DNA of 31,822 nucleotides. Origin: DAMBHY01 sp032068765. GTDB taxonomy: Bacteria; Bacteroidota; Bacteroidia; Bacteroidales; Dysgonomonadaceae. Of this stretch, positions 22,646-30,600 are shown one piece after another. Position 1 is the stretch's first letter. Each line of letters starts with the position of its first letter. The position numbers and the translations under genes were made by a program. The stretch lies in assembly GCA_032068765.1 (NCBI GenBank), contig DAMBHY010000020.1, positions 1 to 31,822 on the forward strand, read 5' to 3'. Below the pieces are notes generated by a model. It searched no databases. It saw only the letters and a program-made list of their open reading frames with translations, and was not told the DNA's origin.

Positions 22646-23557
22646 TTAAACCGGCATCATTGGATAAGGCATAGCCACATACGCCTGGGCAGGCGTAGCC
22701 TCTTCTTCTTTAGGGAAGAACAAAACCGGTCTTTTGGATTTATAGACTATATTTTCAGTAAAATTATTTTTGAAGAGTTGGGTAAAAGATTTTTCCGTAG
22801 AAACATTCACCGCAATCAAATCCGAATTATTTTCGTCTCCAAGTGCCAAAATATCGTTGTGAGGTTCCAAAGAAAATTTTAAATCCTCTTTAATAGTAGA
22901 AATTTCAGAATTGTGTAATTTTTCACTAAAAATTTGTACTTTATTTCCTAAATTCCGGATGTTACTCTTGCGATCGAAAGCGTCGATAGCCACAAGACGA
23001 ACATTGGCTTTATTCTTTTTGGCGATTGGCATTACAGACTGCAGTTTATCTTCCACCGCCTTTACATTGCGAATCGGAAAAAGGATTTTTTCAAACTTTT
23101 CCTTATTGAAATTTTCAGGAATCGTCATGACCGGTACCGCACTGTTTGAGATAATCTCATAGGTATTCGAACTGATGAAGCCTGGTCTTCTTTTTGGATA
23201 TTGTACAGGCATCAAAATGAGGTCTATGTTTTTCTGCTTGCTGTATTTTAGAACTTCTGTAGCGACAGCTCCAATGGCGTGTTGGGCGATAACATCTTCA
23301 TTTGTAATTTTCCTCATCACCATTCTGTAAGTTGCTAACTGTTTTTCCGCAGACTCAATCATTGCGTTTTCGTGGAAAAAAAATTTTCCGCTCGATACAC
23401 TTCCTGTTCCCAACAATGAGAAAGGGATCACATTAAGCACATGCACCTTAGCACCGTGACGGTTAGCCACTGCTGCAGCGATGTTCAGAAATTTTTCATT
23501 TCTGCGGGTAAAGTCTAGGGGAATCAGTATATTTTTTATTGCATTATTCATCTTCAT
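22646..23557 (-). CDS. Universal stress protein (two Usp domains)
   Basis: The product is 303 aa with two UspA-like alpha/beta domains. The first (about 8-148) begins IKNILIPLDFTRRNEKFLNIA and continues to KQKNIDLILMP, SNTYEIISNSAVPVMTIP. The second (about 157-285) has EKILFPIRNVK and NNFTENIVYKSKRPVLFFP. The usual ATP-binding glycine motif is not evident in either, so it may be a non-nucleotide type. It is the first gene of a leftward operon and carries an AraC-type box identical to that before the regulator gene. It is expected to be induced under stress. Confidence 0.9.
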   Translation of the reverse strand: MKMNNAIKNILIPLDFTRRNEKFLNIAAAVANRHGAKVHVLNVIPFSLLGTGSVSSGKFFFHENAMIESAEKQLATYRMVMRKITNEDVIAQHAIGAVATEVLKYSKQKNIDLILMPVQYPKRRPGFISSNTYEIISNSAVPVMTIPENFNKEKFEKILFPIRNVKAVEDKLQSVMPIAKKNKANVRLVAIDAFDRKSNIRNLGNKVQIFSEKLHNSEISTIKEDLKFSLEPHNDILALGDENNSDLIAVNVSTEKSFTQLFKNNFTENIVYKSKRPVLFFPKEEEATPAQAYVAMPYPMMPV

Positions 23558-23569
23558 AAAAGTTTAGTG

Positions 23570-23588
23570 CAAAGGTAAAATATACCAT
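23570..23588 (-). promoter_or_regulatory. AraC-type box and promoter of the uspA operon
   Basis: AAAATATACCAT (23577-23588) is identical to 20983-20994. On the minus strand it abuts TACCTTTG (23570-23577), a consensus TAnnTTTG element, 12 nt before the uspA start. The same box-element geometry is found upstream of the AraC gene. Confidence 0.65.
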
Positions 23589-23768
23589 ACTTTTAGTGTG
23601 GGAAGATTAAAGCGGATGGTGGTACAATTTACATTCGTGAATACTAGAGGCTTGGTATCTACTGGAATATAATCAAAACCTTTAGAAATTATATTATTAT
23701 TTAGGTTAATTATATTTTTCATAGCAAATTCGTTCCTCAGGAAGCACTAAATTTATGACATAGAAATA

Positions 23769-25043
23769 TTGGTTCTATTCTTACTGATATTATTAAACGG
23801 CATTTTCTCAATGAGTGAAATCGCATTGGTATCTGCAAAGAAATTCAAACTTGAAAATTTGGCTAAAAAAGGGAGCGCCAATGCTAAAAAAGCAATAGCA
23901 CTCGCCGAAAAACCAAACACATTTTTATCCACCGTACAGATTGGCATTACCTTAATCGGCATCTTGACAGGTATTTACAGCGGCGATAAAATTACTGATG
24001 ATTTAAAAGTATTCCTTTCGAGGTTCGAGCCACTGCAGCAATATTCTGATTCAATCTCCGTGGTGTTAGTACTTGTTATATTAACATTTTTTTCCATTGT
24101 TTTTGGGGAACTCATTCCGAAAAGAATGGGCCTGATTTTTCCGGAAAAAATTGCCGTGATGATGGCAAAACCCATAACATTGCTTTCCACCATTGCAAAG
24201 CCGTTTATCTGGCTGCTTACCAGCACCAATAATTTTGTCCTTGGTATTTTCGGTATAAAAGAAAAAAATGACGGACTGGTAACCGAAGAAGAAATAAAAG
24301 CCATGCTGCACCAAAGTGTGGAAGGTGGTGATGTGAAAATAATAGAGCACAATATTGTTGAGCGTGTATTCGCATTGGGAGACCGACGTGTGCACGAACT
24401 GATTACGCCAAGGAAAGACCTAATTTATTTCAACATTACCGACGGTTTGCAGATGATAAAAGAAAAAAGTAATATAGAATCCCATTCCATTTATCCTGTG
24501 GTAGATAAGAACCTGGATAATTTGATAGGATATGTATCTGTAAAAGAGCTTTTTTCTCAAGTTACTGATTCTGAAGAATTTCAACTTAGGTCATTTATAA
24601 GCGAACCACTATTTGTGCATGAAAACACTGCTGCTTACCGGGTTTTGGAACAGTTTAAAACTAAAAGAATTTACTACGCATTTGTTGTTGACGAATATGG
24701 CTTCCTGGAAGGATTGATTGCGATGGATGACTTAATGGATGCCTTAATAGGTGATGCAACCGATTATGGACAAAGAGAAATGCAGATCTCTGAAAATACT
24801 GACGGGAGTTTTATATTGGACGGTCAATTTTCCTACTACGAACTATTGCAAAAATTAGAATTGGAAGATGAGTATGAACCCGGTGACTATAACACCGTGG
24901 GCGGTTTCCTCATCTCCCAACTGCAACATTTCCCAAAAGAGCGAGAAGAAGTTTTTTGGAACGATTATGTCTTCACCGTACTTAAAACTGATAAGAAAAG
25001 GATTGAAAAAGTGAGCGTAAAGCCTGCAGCAGAACAGACTTAG
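23769..25043 (+). CDS. Hemolysin-C/CNNM-type transporter with CBS domains; start unusual
   Basis: About 424 aa. DUF21/CNNM transmembrane domain (about 1-165; LLILLNGIFSMSEIALVSAKKF, GILTGIYSGDKITDD), then HQSVEGGDVKIIEHNIVERVFALGDRRVHELITPR, a CBS pair (about 205-330) and a CorC_HlyC domain (about 345-420) ending in FTVLKTDKKRIEKVSVKP. The family is linked to Mg2+/Co2+ efflux or homeostasis. The usual N-terminus of such proteins (MxxDIEIL...) is visible in-frame as DIEIL directly before the first usable start, TTG at 23769. The only ATG nearby (23755) is one base out of frame and meets a stop after two codons. This suggests a start-site mutation, a one-base indel or a non-ATG start. Confidence 0.85.
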   Translation: MVLFLLILLNGIFSMSEIALVSAKKFKLENLAKKGSANAKKAIALAEKPNTFLSTVQIGITLIGILTGIYSGDKITDDLKVFLSRFEPLQQYSDSISVVLVLVILTFFSIVFGELIPKRMGLIFPEKIAVMMAKPITLLSTIAKPFIWLLTSTNNFVLGIFGIKEKNDGLVTEEEIKAMLHQSVEGGDVKIIEHNIVERVFALGDRRVHELITPRKDLIYFNITDGLQMIKEKSNIESHSIYPVVDKNLDNLIGYVSVKELFSQVTDSEEFQLRSFISEPLFVHENTAAYRVLEQFKTKRIYYAFVVDEYGFLEGLIAMDDLMDALIGDATDYGQREMQISENTDGSFILDGQFSYYELLQKLELEDEYEPGDYNTVGGFLISQLQHFPKEREEVFWNDYVFTVLKTDKKRIEKVSVKPAAEQT

Positions 25044-25077
25044 TACAAAAACATCCCAATTTTAACATATTTAAAAA

Positions 25078-27259
25078 TTACGATTTAAAGCGGAACGGAA
25101 TTTCCTGCTGCAGAGCAAATACCTTCTTAACCTCTGAACCCTCTTTATTTTTAGCATCTACTATTTCTGGTTCCAAAAAATTAACTGCGTACACATAGGA
25201 GTTATTTTTCATCACCCGGTTGTAACCATGTTTTCGTAACGCTTTTCCCAATTTGTTTACAGAAGCATCCGATATATTTAAATTTGCCCGGCTTGTTATC
25301 ATTTGCAGAATTTGTGTGGTGTTTAAAAAGTATTGGGCTGTTTCTTTTTCTGCACTTTCAAACCAAGTTAAAAGCAATTCCTCTTCCGGACTTCTTAACT
25401 GATACTGTTCGTTGTTGGCGTTAATCTCTTTGATTTCTTCCTGATTGAACCAATGGCGGAATTCTGATTTGTAGAGTGATACTGCCTGAGCATACACTTT
25501 GTTGATATCAATATTATGGGTGTATTCGATATTTTCTACTTCGAAGCAAAGGAAACGGCGTGAGCCGGTTGTATCGTTTAAGAATTGTGAAGTATTTACA
25601 CTTCCTGCAAAACTGGCTCGTCTTGGCATATTTTCATTGTTGTGCCCGTAGGCTTTTCGCATTCTGATGTGGGTTTTTGTGATGATTTCTTTAAGGGAAC
25701 CGATTTCGGTTTTATTGAGGTTTTCCAGTTCGTCCAAATTGATTAACATACATTCTGCTAAGTGAATTAAGGTGTCTTTATTACTCGGGTTTATGGTCCC
25801 GGAAAAGATATATTCTTTCAATGGTTTCGGCATCAGTTTTTCTATCCACGTTGTTTTTCCCAAACCCTGTTTCCCTGAAAATACGATAACCGTTTGATTG
25901 ACTTGCTTTTCATCGAGTACGCAAGCTACCATCGCTACAAACCATTTCTTGAAGCAGGTTCTCCAAAGGTCTTGTTTTGTTGTGGTTATAGTATCTGCAA
26001 GCAGTTCAATGTAGTCTGTTTCATCACAATTTTCAGGCAGATTGTTGAAGTAATCTTCAAACGGATCATACATTTCGCAGTAGTCGGAATGAAGCAGGTT
26101 TCTTAATGAATTGATGCTGCATTTTACTTTGGCTTTTAGGATTTCACGAAGGATTGAATTTTCGGTGAAGTCGGTCATAGGTTTGTATTTGTAAGCCTTC
26201 AGGGTTTTGAACTCTAATTTTCCTAAAACTTTGTTGTAGCGGAAATTGTAACGGTTGTTTAGGAAGTTCTCCAATTTGTCAATGTATGAAGGTTGTTCTT
26301 CCTCGTCATCCGAAAAATTGCCGTCTTCAGTTTTTGTCACGGGCGATTCACCGGAATTTTTTCTATCGCTCGTCAATCGCGCGGATTTCGCAGATTTTTC
26401 TTTTGGAACAAACTTATCTGTATTATGTTCTGCGGTGTTCTGATAGGCGCTTTGAACGGTGGTTGTTACTTCTTTTGCGTCATAGCCGTAATCTGCTAAA
26501 ATATAGCCTAAAGCCATTGCTTCGGAAATACCTTTGCGGTTGAGATTGTTTGCCAACGCAAAAACGAAGTTATTGCGGTTGCCTTCTGTGAAATGGATTT
26601 TTTTTTTCTGTGAAGCGGACGGCGTGTTCATACAAAACATCATAATCCGCTTGCGTATTATTTTGATGTTTTGAGATGCTTCGACTTCGCTCAGCATGAC
26701 ATTCAGTTGCAGAACCATTTTCTGAAAAAACTTGGGAATTTTCATTTATGAAAATTTCGGGATCGGAAGAAAAGAAGCAAAGCCGGGTAATGTCTTTACC
26801 AGATTTATCGATTTCTACCTCCAATAATTCTTCGAAATATCGTTGAAGTTTCAAAAAAGTTTCTTTGTGCTGTTCTTTATCCGTCGAAACTTTCACGAAA
26901 ATTTTCAGTCCGTTTCCGGAAGGACTGACAAACGAAGCAAAAACAAAATCATCCATTCTGATTTTGGTTTTGCACTGCTGCAGTTTTTCTTTTTCGAGTT
27001 TGTCTATATCCAACACTATTAAGGCGTTGTAATTGGTAAGGAATTCCATTTTTCGACCTCCGTTGAATGTTGCACTGGGCGTAAATGCCGGAAGGGATTT
27101 TTTGGCTCTTTCTGCAGCTTCCTTTTTGTCGTCGGCTAGGGATTTTCTTAAATAAGTGATTGCATTTTGATAGACGCCGGTTTTGATATCGGAAAGGATT
27201 TTCAGAATATCTTTTTGTTCGGTAACTTCGTTGAAGTTTTTGAATATGGTGGATTTCAT
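25078..27259 (-). pseudogene. VirE-N/VapE primase-helicase gene split by a frameshift
   Basis: The 5' part (27259 down to about 26570) has the BT4734/VirE N-terminal domain (MKSTIFKNFNEVTEQKDILKI; LIVLDIDKLEK; GNGLKIFVKVSTDKEQ). The 3' part (26745 down to 25078) has a VapE-type AAA ATPase with Walker A FSGKQGLGKTTW (about 289-300 of its 555-aa frame) and Walker B LINLDELENL (about 334-343). The frames meet in a run of ten A on the coding strand (26598-26607). Removing one A would give RFTEKKIHFTEGNRNN, a continuous protein. A dispersed repeat (26669-26704) also interrupts the linker. It is an intact gene rescued by slippage, a phase-variable gene, a sequencing error, or a true pseudogene. The product would help replicate the island. 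Confidence 0.8.
26669..26704. repeat. Dispersed flavobacterial repeat inside the VapE gene
   Basis: TTTTGAGATGCTTCGACTTC and the following CGCTCAGCATGACATTC form a known flavobacterial dispersed repeat with a short hairpin (ATGCT/AGCAT). Translated in the upstream frame it gives CHAERSRSIS, familiar as a contaminating string in annotations. It probably inserted into the linker of the replication gene. Confidence 0.7.
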
Positions 27260-27311
27260 TGTTTGAAATTTTAAATGTTGAATTTTAAATTTTAAATTGA
27301 TAATGCGTTGG

Positions 27312-27367
27312 AAAAATAAACGCAAAGACCGCAAAGATTTTTCTTTACAGGCTCTGCGCTTATTTTT
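27312..27367. terminator. Long imperfect hairpin between the HTH and VirE genes
   Basis: Two 26-nt arms (27312-27337 and 27342-27367) pair with few mismatches around TTTT. The AT-rich outer ends and the central GCAAAG/CTTTAC-type sequence resemble dispersed flavobacterial repeats. It could act as a terminator or transcript stabiliser between the two leftward genes. Confidence 0.55.
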
Positions 27368-27419
27368 ACGGTTCGCAAAGGCGCTAACGCTTAGCGAAGG
27401 CCGCGGAAAAAATTAAGAT

Positions 27420-27701
27420 TCACTTTTTTGCGAAAGACTTGTTGTAGTGATCCTGCATTGTTTTTTCAACATCTGACAGTTTGTAGTAGATTTTACTGCC
27501 CACCTGAGAAAATGAAATCTTGCCTTCATCGCGCCAAGTCTGTGCAGTTCTGCGTGAGATTTTCAACATTGCGATTAATTCTTCATTGTCCAGGAATACT
27601 TCCTGTTTTGATGCTGTCTTCGCGTTTAGTTTTTCGTGTATCTCGTTGATTTTTGAGATTAGACCATCATACTGTTCTTTGGATAAAATAATTGCTTCCA
27701 T
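27420..27701 (-). CDS. Small helix-turn-helix protein, excisionase/MerR-like
   Basis: This 93-aa protein starts at ATG 27701 (MEAIILSKEQYDGLISKINEIHEKL) and has an N-terminal coiled coil. EVFLDNEELIAMLKISRRTAQTWRDEGKISFSQVGSKIYY (about 39-77) is the winged HTH_17 pattern of excisionases and plasmid/island regulators. In Bacteroidota islands such proteins sit just before the VirE/VapE replication gene and probably control excision or replication. An alternative start at 27731 adds 10 residues. Confidence 0.85.
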   Translation of the reverse strand: MEAIILSKEQYDGLISKINEIHEKLNAKTASKQEVFLDNEELIAMLKISRRTAQTWRDEGKISFSQVGSKIYYKLSDVEKTMQDHYNKSFAKK

Positions 27702-27790
27702 AATATTTTTGGGTTTAAGATTATGAAGCAAAGTTGTGGGAAAGAAAAAAGTCCAGAAGTCCCGAAATGGTCTCGCCGGGACTATTTTTT

Positions 27791-28705
27791 TTAAATCAGT
27801 TTATCTAAGTCTATGCGTTTGTGAGCGTTAGGGCGTTTGTCATTTTTTGAAGGACGTAAAATTGTTTCGACGGTAGCGGGACTCAAGGGAAGTCCCGCTC
27901 GGTCTTCAAATGAATTTACGATAACCGCAACAATATCCTGAACTGAACCATCAATGTAAGGTTTTCCATTCTCGAACATTTCACGATTCAACTGGAAAAA
28001 CACATCAACAATCTGGTTTACATTGCAGTTTATTCTTAGTTTGGAATATGGCAATAAACCTTCCGGAGTGGAAGGCAGAGCATTCTGCATTTCTGCTTTT
28101 GCTTTGGCATAACTTTGAAGTTTTCCAATGAGTTTATGGCATTCCTGTTCAAAGTCCGGCAATTTGTTATTTATCAATTCCAGTTCTGCTGTACTGTATT
28201 CAAAAATTTCGGTTGTTAGAAAGAACACCTTTTCCTGTATCGTAGGAAGTGAATGGCATTTTAATTTCGATTCCTTAAAACTGAAATATCTTTCCTCTGA
28301 CTGTGCGTTTATTTCTCTTGCCGGTGGTTTCTTAGTTTTTTCTTTTGATTTTTCAATTTTGAGTTCCTGCCTTTTTAGTTCAATACAGGTCTGAAACTTG
28401 GTGAGTTTTGTATCTTTTTTGTTTTCGTGGAAAAGGTCTTCATTTACTGTCAACAGTTTTTCGAAGCGGTTTAGCCAGGTTAAACTGTCTTTGTGCAGGT
28501 TGGAATGGTAATGCAGAAAATCTGGAATTTGTGAATGTGTGATTTTGAAAGCAATATTGACTAATGCCTGGCAATAATCTTCATTGCTATTTAGTTCTGC
28601 AATTTCAATGTTGAAATTTTCGTTCATCTCTTTGGCTTTTACCTGACTTTTGAAGTCGGGAAACTGCACTGCTTCTTTTAATTTGTAGCGGTCCGGCATC
28701 GGCAA
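27791..28705 (-). CDS. Uncharacterised island protein, possibly RteC-like
   Basis: The product is 304 aa, soluble and mostly helical. The C-terminal part (about 230-290; VDVFFQLNREMFENGKPYIDGSVQDIVAVIVNSF...LSPATVETILRPSK) resembles the RteC fold, where the equivalent segment regulates excision of Bacteroides conjugative transposons. The resemblance is weak and from memory. The central region is charged and Lys/Glu rich. It sits between the integrase and the HTH gene on the same strand. A long inverted repeat (28734-28829) lies in its upstream region. Confidence 0.65.
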   Translation of the reverse strand: MPMPDRYKLKEAVQFPDFKSQVKAKEMNENFNIEIAELNSNEDYCQALVNIAFKITHSQIPDFLHYHSNLHKDSLTWLNRFEKLLTVNEDLFHENKKDTKLTKFQTCIELKRQELKIEKSKEKTKKPPAREINAQSEERYFSFKESKLKCHSLPTIQEKVFFLTTEIFEYSTAELELINNKLPDFEQECHKLIGKLQSYAKAKAEMQNALPSTPEGLLPYSKLRINCNVNQIVDVFFQLNREMFENGKPYIDGSVQDIVAVIVNSFEDRAGLPLSPATVETILRPSKNDKRPNAHKRIDLDKLI

Positions 28706-28733
28706 GTGTTTAAAAAAGTTATGGAATTGTGTT

Positions 28734-28829
28734 TATAAAGGAAAAAAGAAACAATCTTTGGATTATAGCTAATAAAAGCCCGAATATCTTGCGATAATCA
28801 GGCGATTTTATTTCTTTTCTTCCTTTATA
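28734..28829. promoter_or_regulatory. Inverted repeat upstream of the RteC-like gene
   Basis: Arms 28734-28751 (TATAAAGGAAAAAAGAAA) and 28811-28829 are complementary with one gap. A smaller hairpin (GCCCG...AGGC) lies between them, near 28778-28803. It is placed where a promoter and operator would be, 29 nt upstream of the gene start. No standard -7 element is clear. It could also bind the integrase or an excision factor. Confidence 0.45.
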
Positions 28830-28888
28830 CGAAAATAGGAAAACGGATGCAGGAAAGTCAAGATAATTTTTGAAAAAATCTTAAAAAA

Positions 28889-28918
28889 GTATACTCCGTA
28901 TTGACATACAGAGCATTA
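28889..28918. terminator. Imperfect hairpin just after the integrase gene
   Basis: CTCCGTAT and ATACAGAG pair with one mismatch around TGAC. It lies 20-49 nt past the integrase stop codon and is followed on the transcribed strand by only modest T content, so termination is possible but not strong. Confidence 0.3.
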
Positions 28919-28937
28919 AGTTATTAACAATTTTCTT

Positions 28938-30155
28938 TTAATAAATATATTTGTCAACCGCATCATCCAGTTCCTGCGAAATGATTTTAGCGTAAATCTG
29001 TGTCGTGCCGATATTGGTGTGATCAAGTAGTTTTGAAACAAACTCAATCCGCATTCCGTTGTTCAGAGCATTGGTCGCAAAAGTGTGTCTTGCAATGTGG
29101 AAAGACAATGAAAAAGGGAGTTTCATTTTTTTGCCAATGGCTCTCAAATGTAGTCCGCACAGCGAGCTGCATCTGGCAATTTCAGCCAAAGCATATTCGC
29201 GGTTGGTCAGGTAAGGCGTATCATTATCCAGCATAGGAAAAACAAAATACGAAGGATTGATTTTTTTAGGTTTGTATTTATTCAGAATTTCCAAAGCGGA
29301 CTGCCCAAACTTAAAACTGTGCATCCTGCCGGTTTTTCTGATTTTCTTTGAAATCCTGTGGTTAAGTATATCAATGTGTTCCCACTGAATTTCTATCACA
29401 TCGCTCAAACGAAGTCCACCAGCATAAACCGAAAATAAAAACATATCCTTAATAACCTGTGCCTTGCTTTCCTCATTCACTTCAATTTTTTTGAAATCTT
29501 CCAACTGCGTTTTTGTAAGGAACATCCGTTTGCTTGGCTCTTTTTTCAGTTTGATTTTGTCGAAAGGATAGAATTTTGATTCTACAATTTCCTCACGTAT
29601 GGCTTCCTTGAAAAATATAGACAGGATAAGCAGAGAATATTTTGCCGTGGTATTAATGTTGCCCAACTTCTTCTGGCAGTAGTTTACATAATCATTCAGA
29701 TAAGTGACGGTGATATCGTCGAAATTCAGATCCCTGTTTCCCACATAATTCTCAAATTTCTTTAACTGAGTTTTATACCCTTTATGCGTTTTCAAAGAAA
29801 CTGATTCTTTGATTTTTTCCAGTCTGTTGTAAGCATAACTAAAAAAGTTTTCAGATGGTTTCCCTTTGATTGCTTCTTTGAGTCTTTTGGCAGAAACGGT
29901 TTTTGATTTTCTTTCCAGATCGGCAACTTCTCCGGTAGCATCGGCAACCTTTTGAGCCAACAAGGCATTCATCCTGGCTGAATTTGGAAAGTTTTTCTTC
30001 GCCCTCTGGTTTTCTTCGTCCCATTGGTTTGGTTTGAATTTATAGCCCGTAGAAATGAATTTTGTCTTGCGGTCTTTTATGACGCGGATATACAGAGGAC
30101 ATTCTCCCTTTTTGTCTGCCTGGTGGATTCTCAGGATTAATTTTACAGATGCCAT
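28938..30155 (-). CDS. int: Tyrosine site-specific integrase
   Basis: The product is 405 aa. An N-terminal Arm-DNA-binding domain (MASVKLILRIHQADKKGECPL, about 1-85) is followed by a SAM-like core-binding domain (about 100-195). The catalytic domain carries the Arg-His-x-x-Arg-His-Tyr set: R249 (AGGLRLSD), H353 and R356 (HIARHTFA), H379 (LLDHTN), Y388 (TTQIYAK). It catalyses integration and excision of the island at the GTATT core, by inference from its position 235 nt from the right junction. The family is that of Bacteroidota transposon and island integrases, which use short core homology. The catalytic set is complete. Confidence 0.95.
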   Translation of the reverse strand: MASVKLILRIHQADKKGECPLYIRVIKDRKTKFISTGYKFKPNQWDEENQRAKKNFPNSARMNALLAQKVADATGEVADLERKSKTVSAKRLKEAIKGKPSENFFSYAYNRLEKIKESVSLKTHKGYKTQLKKFENYVGNRDLNFDDITVTYLNDYVNYCQKKLGNINTTAKYSLLILSIFFKEAIREEIVESKFYPFDKIKLKKEPSKRMFLTKTQLEDFKKIEVNEESKAQVIKDMFLFSVYAGGLRLSDVIEIQWEHIDILNHRISKKIRKTGRMHSFKFGQSALEILNKYKPKKINPSYFVFPMLDNDTPYLTNREYALAEIARCSSLCGLHLRAIGKKMKLPFSLSFHIARHTFATNALNNGMRIEFVSKLLDHTNIGTTQIYAKIISQELDDAVDKYIY

Positions 30156-30390
30156 AATGCCGAAAATTTGAAATTGTTATAGTAAATTTGAAAAGGAAAG
30201 CAACCAAATGAAAACTTCTAAAATGGACTTAAAGTATCTGAACCTGAAACAAAGATACAACATTTAGTATAACAAATTGTTGTTTTTCTTACTTTTTTCT
30301 GCTTTTTGTTGCACTGATAAAAAATTAAAAAATCCTATTTATAGGCATTTTGGAGCAATAAGAACAAAAAAGTTGGATTATTGTAATAAT
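30156..30390. promoter_or_regulatory. Integrase promoter region and right end of the island
   Basis: CAAAGATA at 30250-30257 reads TATCTTTG on the transcribed strand, a consensus -7 element; a TTTG (reverse CAAA 30273-30276) lies 15 nt upstream, shorter than the usual 19. Overlapping it, AACAAATTGTT (30272-30282) is a small dyad. The remaining sequence up to 30390 is AT-rich and probably holds integrase arm sites that I cannot define. Confidence 0.4.
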
Positions 30391-30576
30391 GTATTTGCAA
30401 AAGGCGGGGTGAATTTATAATAGAACTACCAGTTGCTTTTAGTCGCAACTTGCTTTTCATATTACTTTTTTTTGTAATTTGGTAATCTGAAAAAGCAATT
30501 TGCTTCGTTCGGTCGAAATTGAACCTTTCGGTTAAATTTAGCCCGCCCTTCGCAAATACTTTTTCCGTTAGGCGAT
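30391..30576 (+). repeat. Cassette palindrome R2, right part, with island core GTATT
   Basis: GTATT (30391-30395) matches the left junction. From there GTATTTGCAAAAGGCGGGG pairs with the right arm, whose RC reads GTATTTGCGAAGGGCGGGC, giving a long imperfect palindrome. Inner short stems (AGTTGC/GCAACT, ATTAC/GTAAT) fill the middle. The last ten bases (30567-30576, GTTAGGCGAT) mirror 31123-31132 after the next gene; GTTAGGC fits the integron core GTTRRRY. Confidence 0.75.
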
Positions 30577-30600
30577 ATATTACCCAACTCGTATCCACAA

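Larger units (their letters stand above)
685..30390. mobile_element. Genomic island inserted by a tyrosine integrase into a cassette palindrome
   Basis: The boundaries are inferred from an interrupted repeat: 667-684 joined to 30396-30576 gives a continuous 199-nt imperfect palindrome matching the intact 201-nt copy at 31123-31323. GTATT is present once at each junction (680-684 and 30391-30395), as a short crossover core would be. The integrase gene sits near the right junction, its usual place. Inside are replication genes (VirE-N/VapE), an HTH regulator, a type I restriction system, an Abi-type gene, and stress/transport cargo. No relaxase, coupling protein or tra genes are visible, so it would need help to transfer. 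The exact crossover base cannot be fixed from one copy. Confidence 0.75.

Noticed and set aside
685..30390. Full integrative conjugative element or complete prophage
   Set aside because: No tra genes, relaxase, coupling ATPase, capsid, portal, terminase or tail genes are present, so I call it an island.
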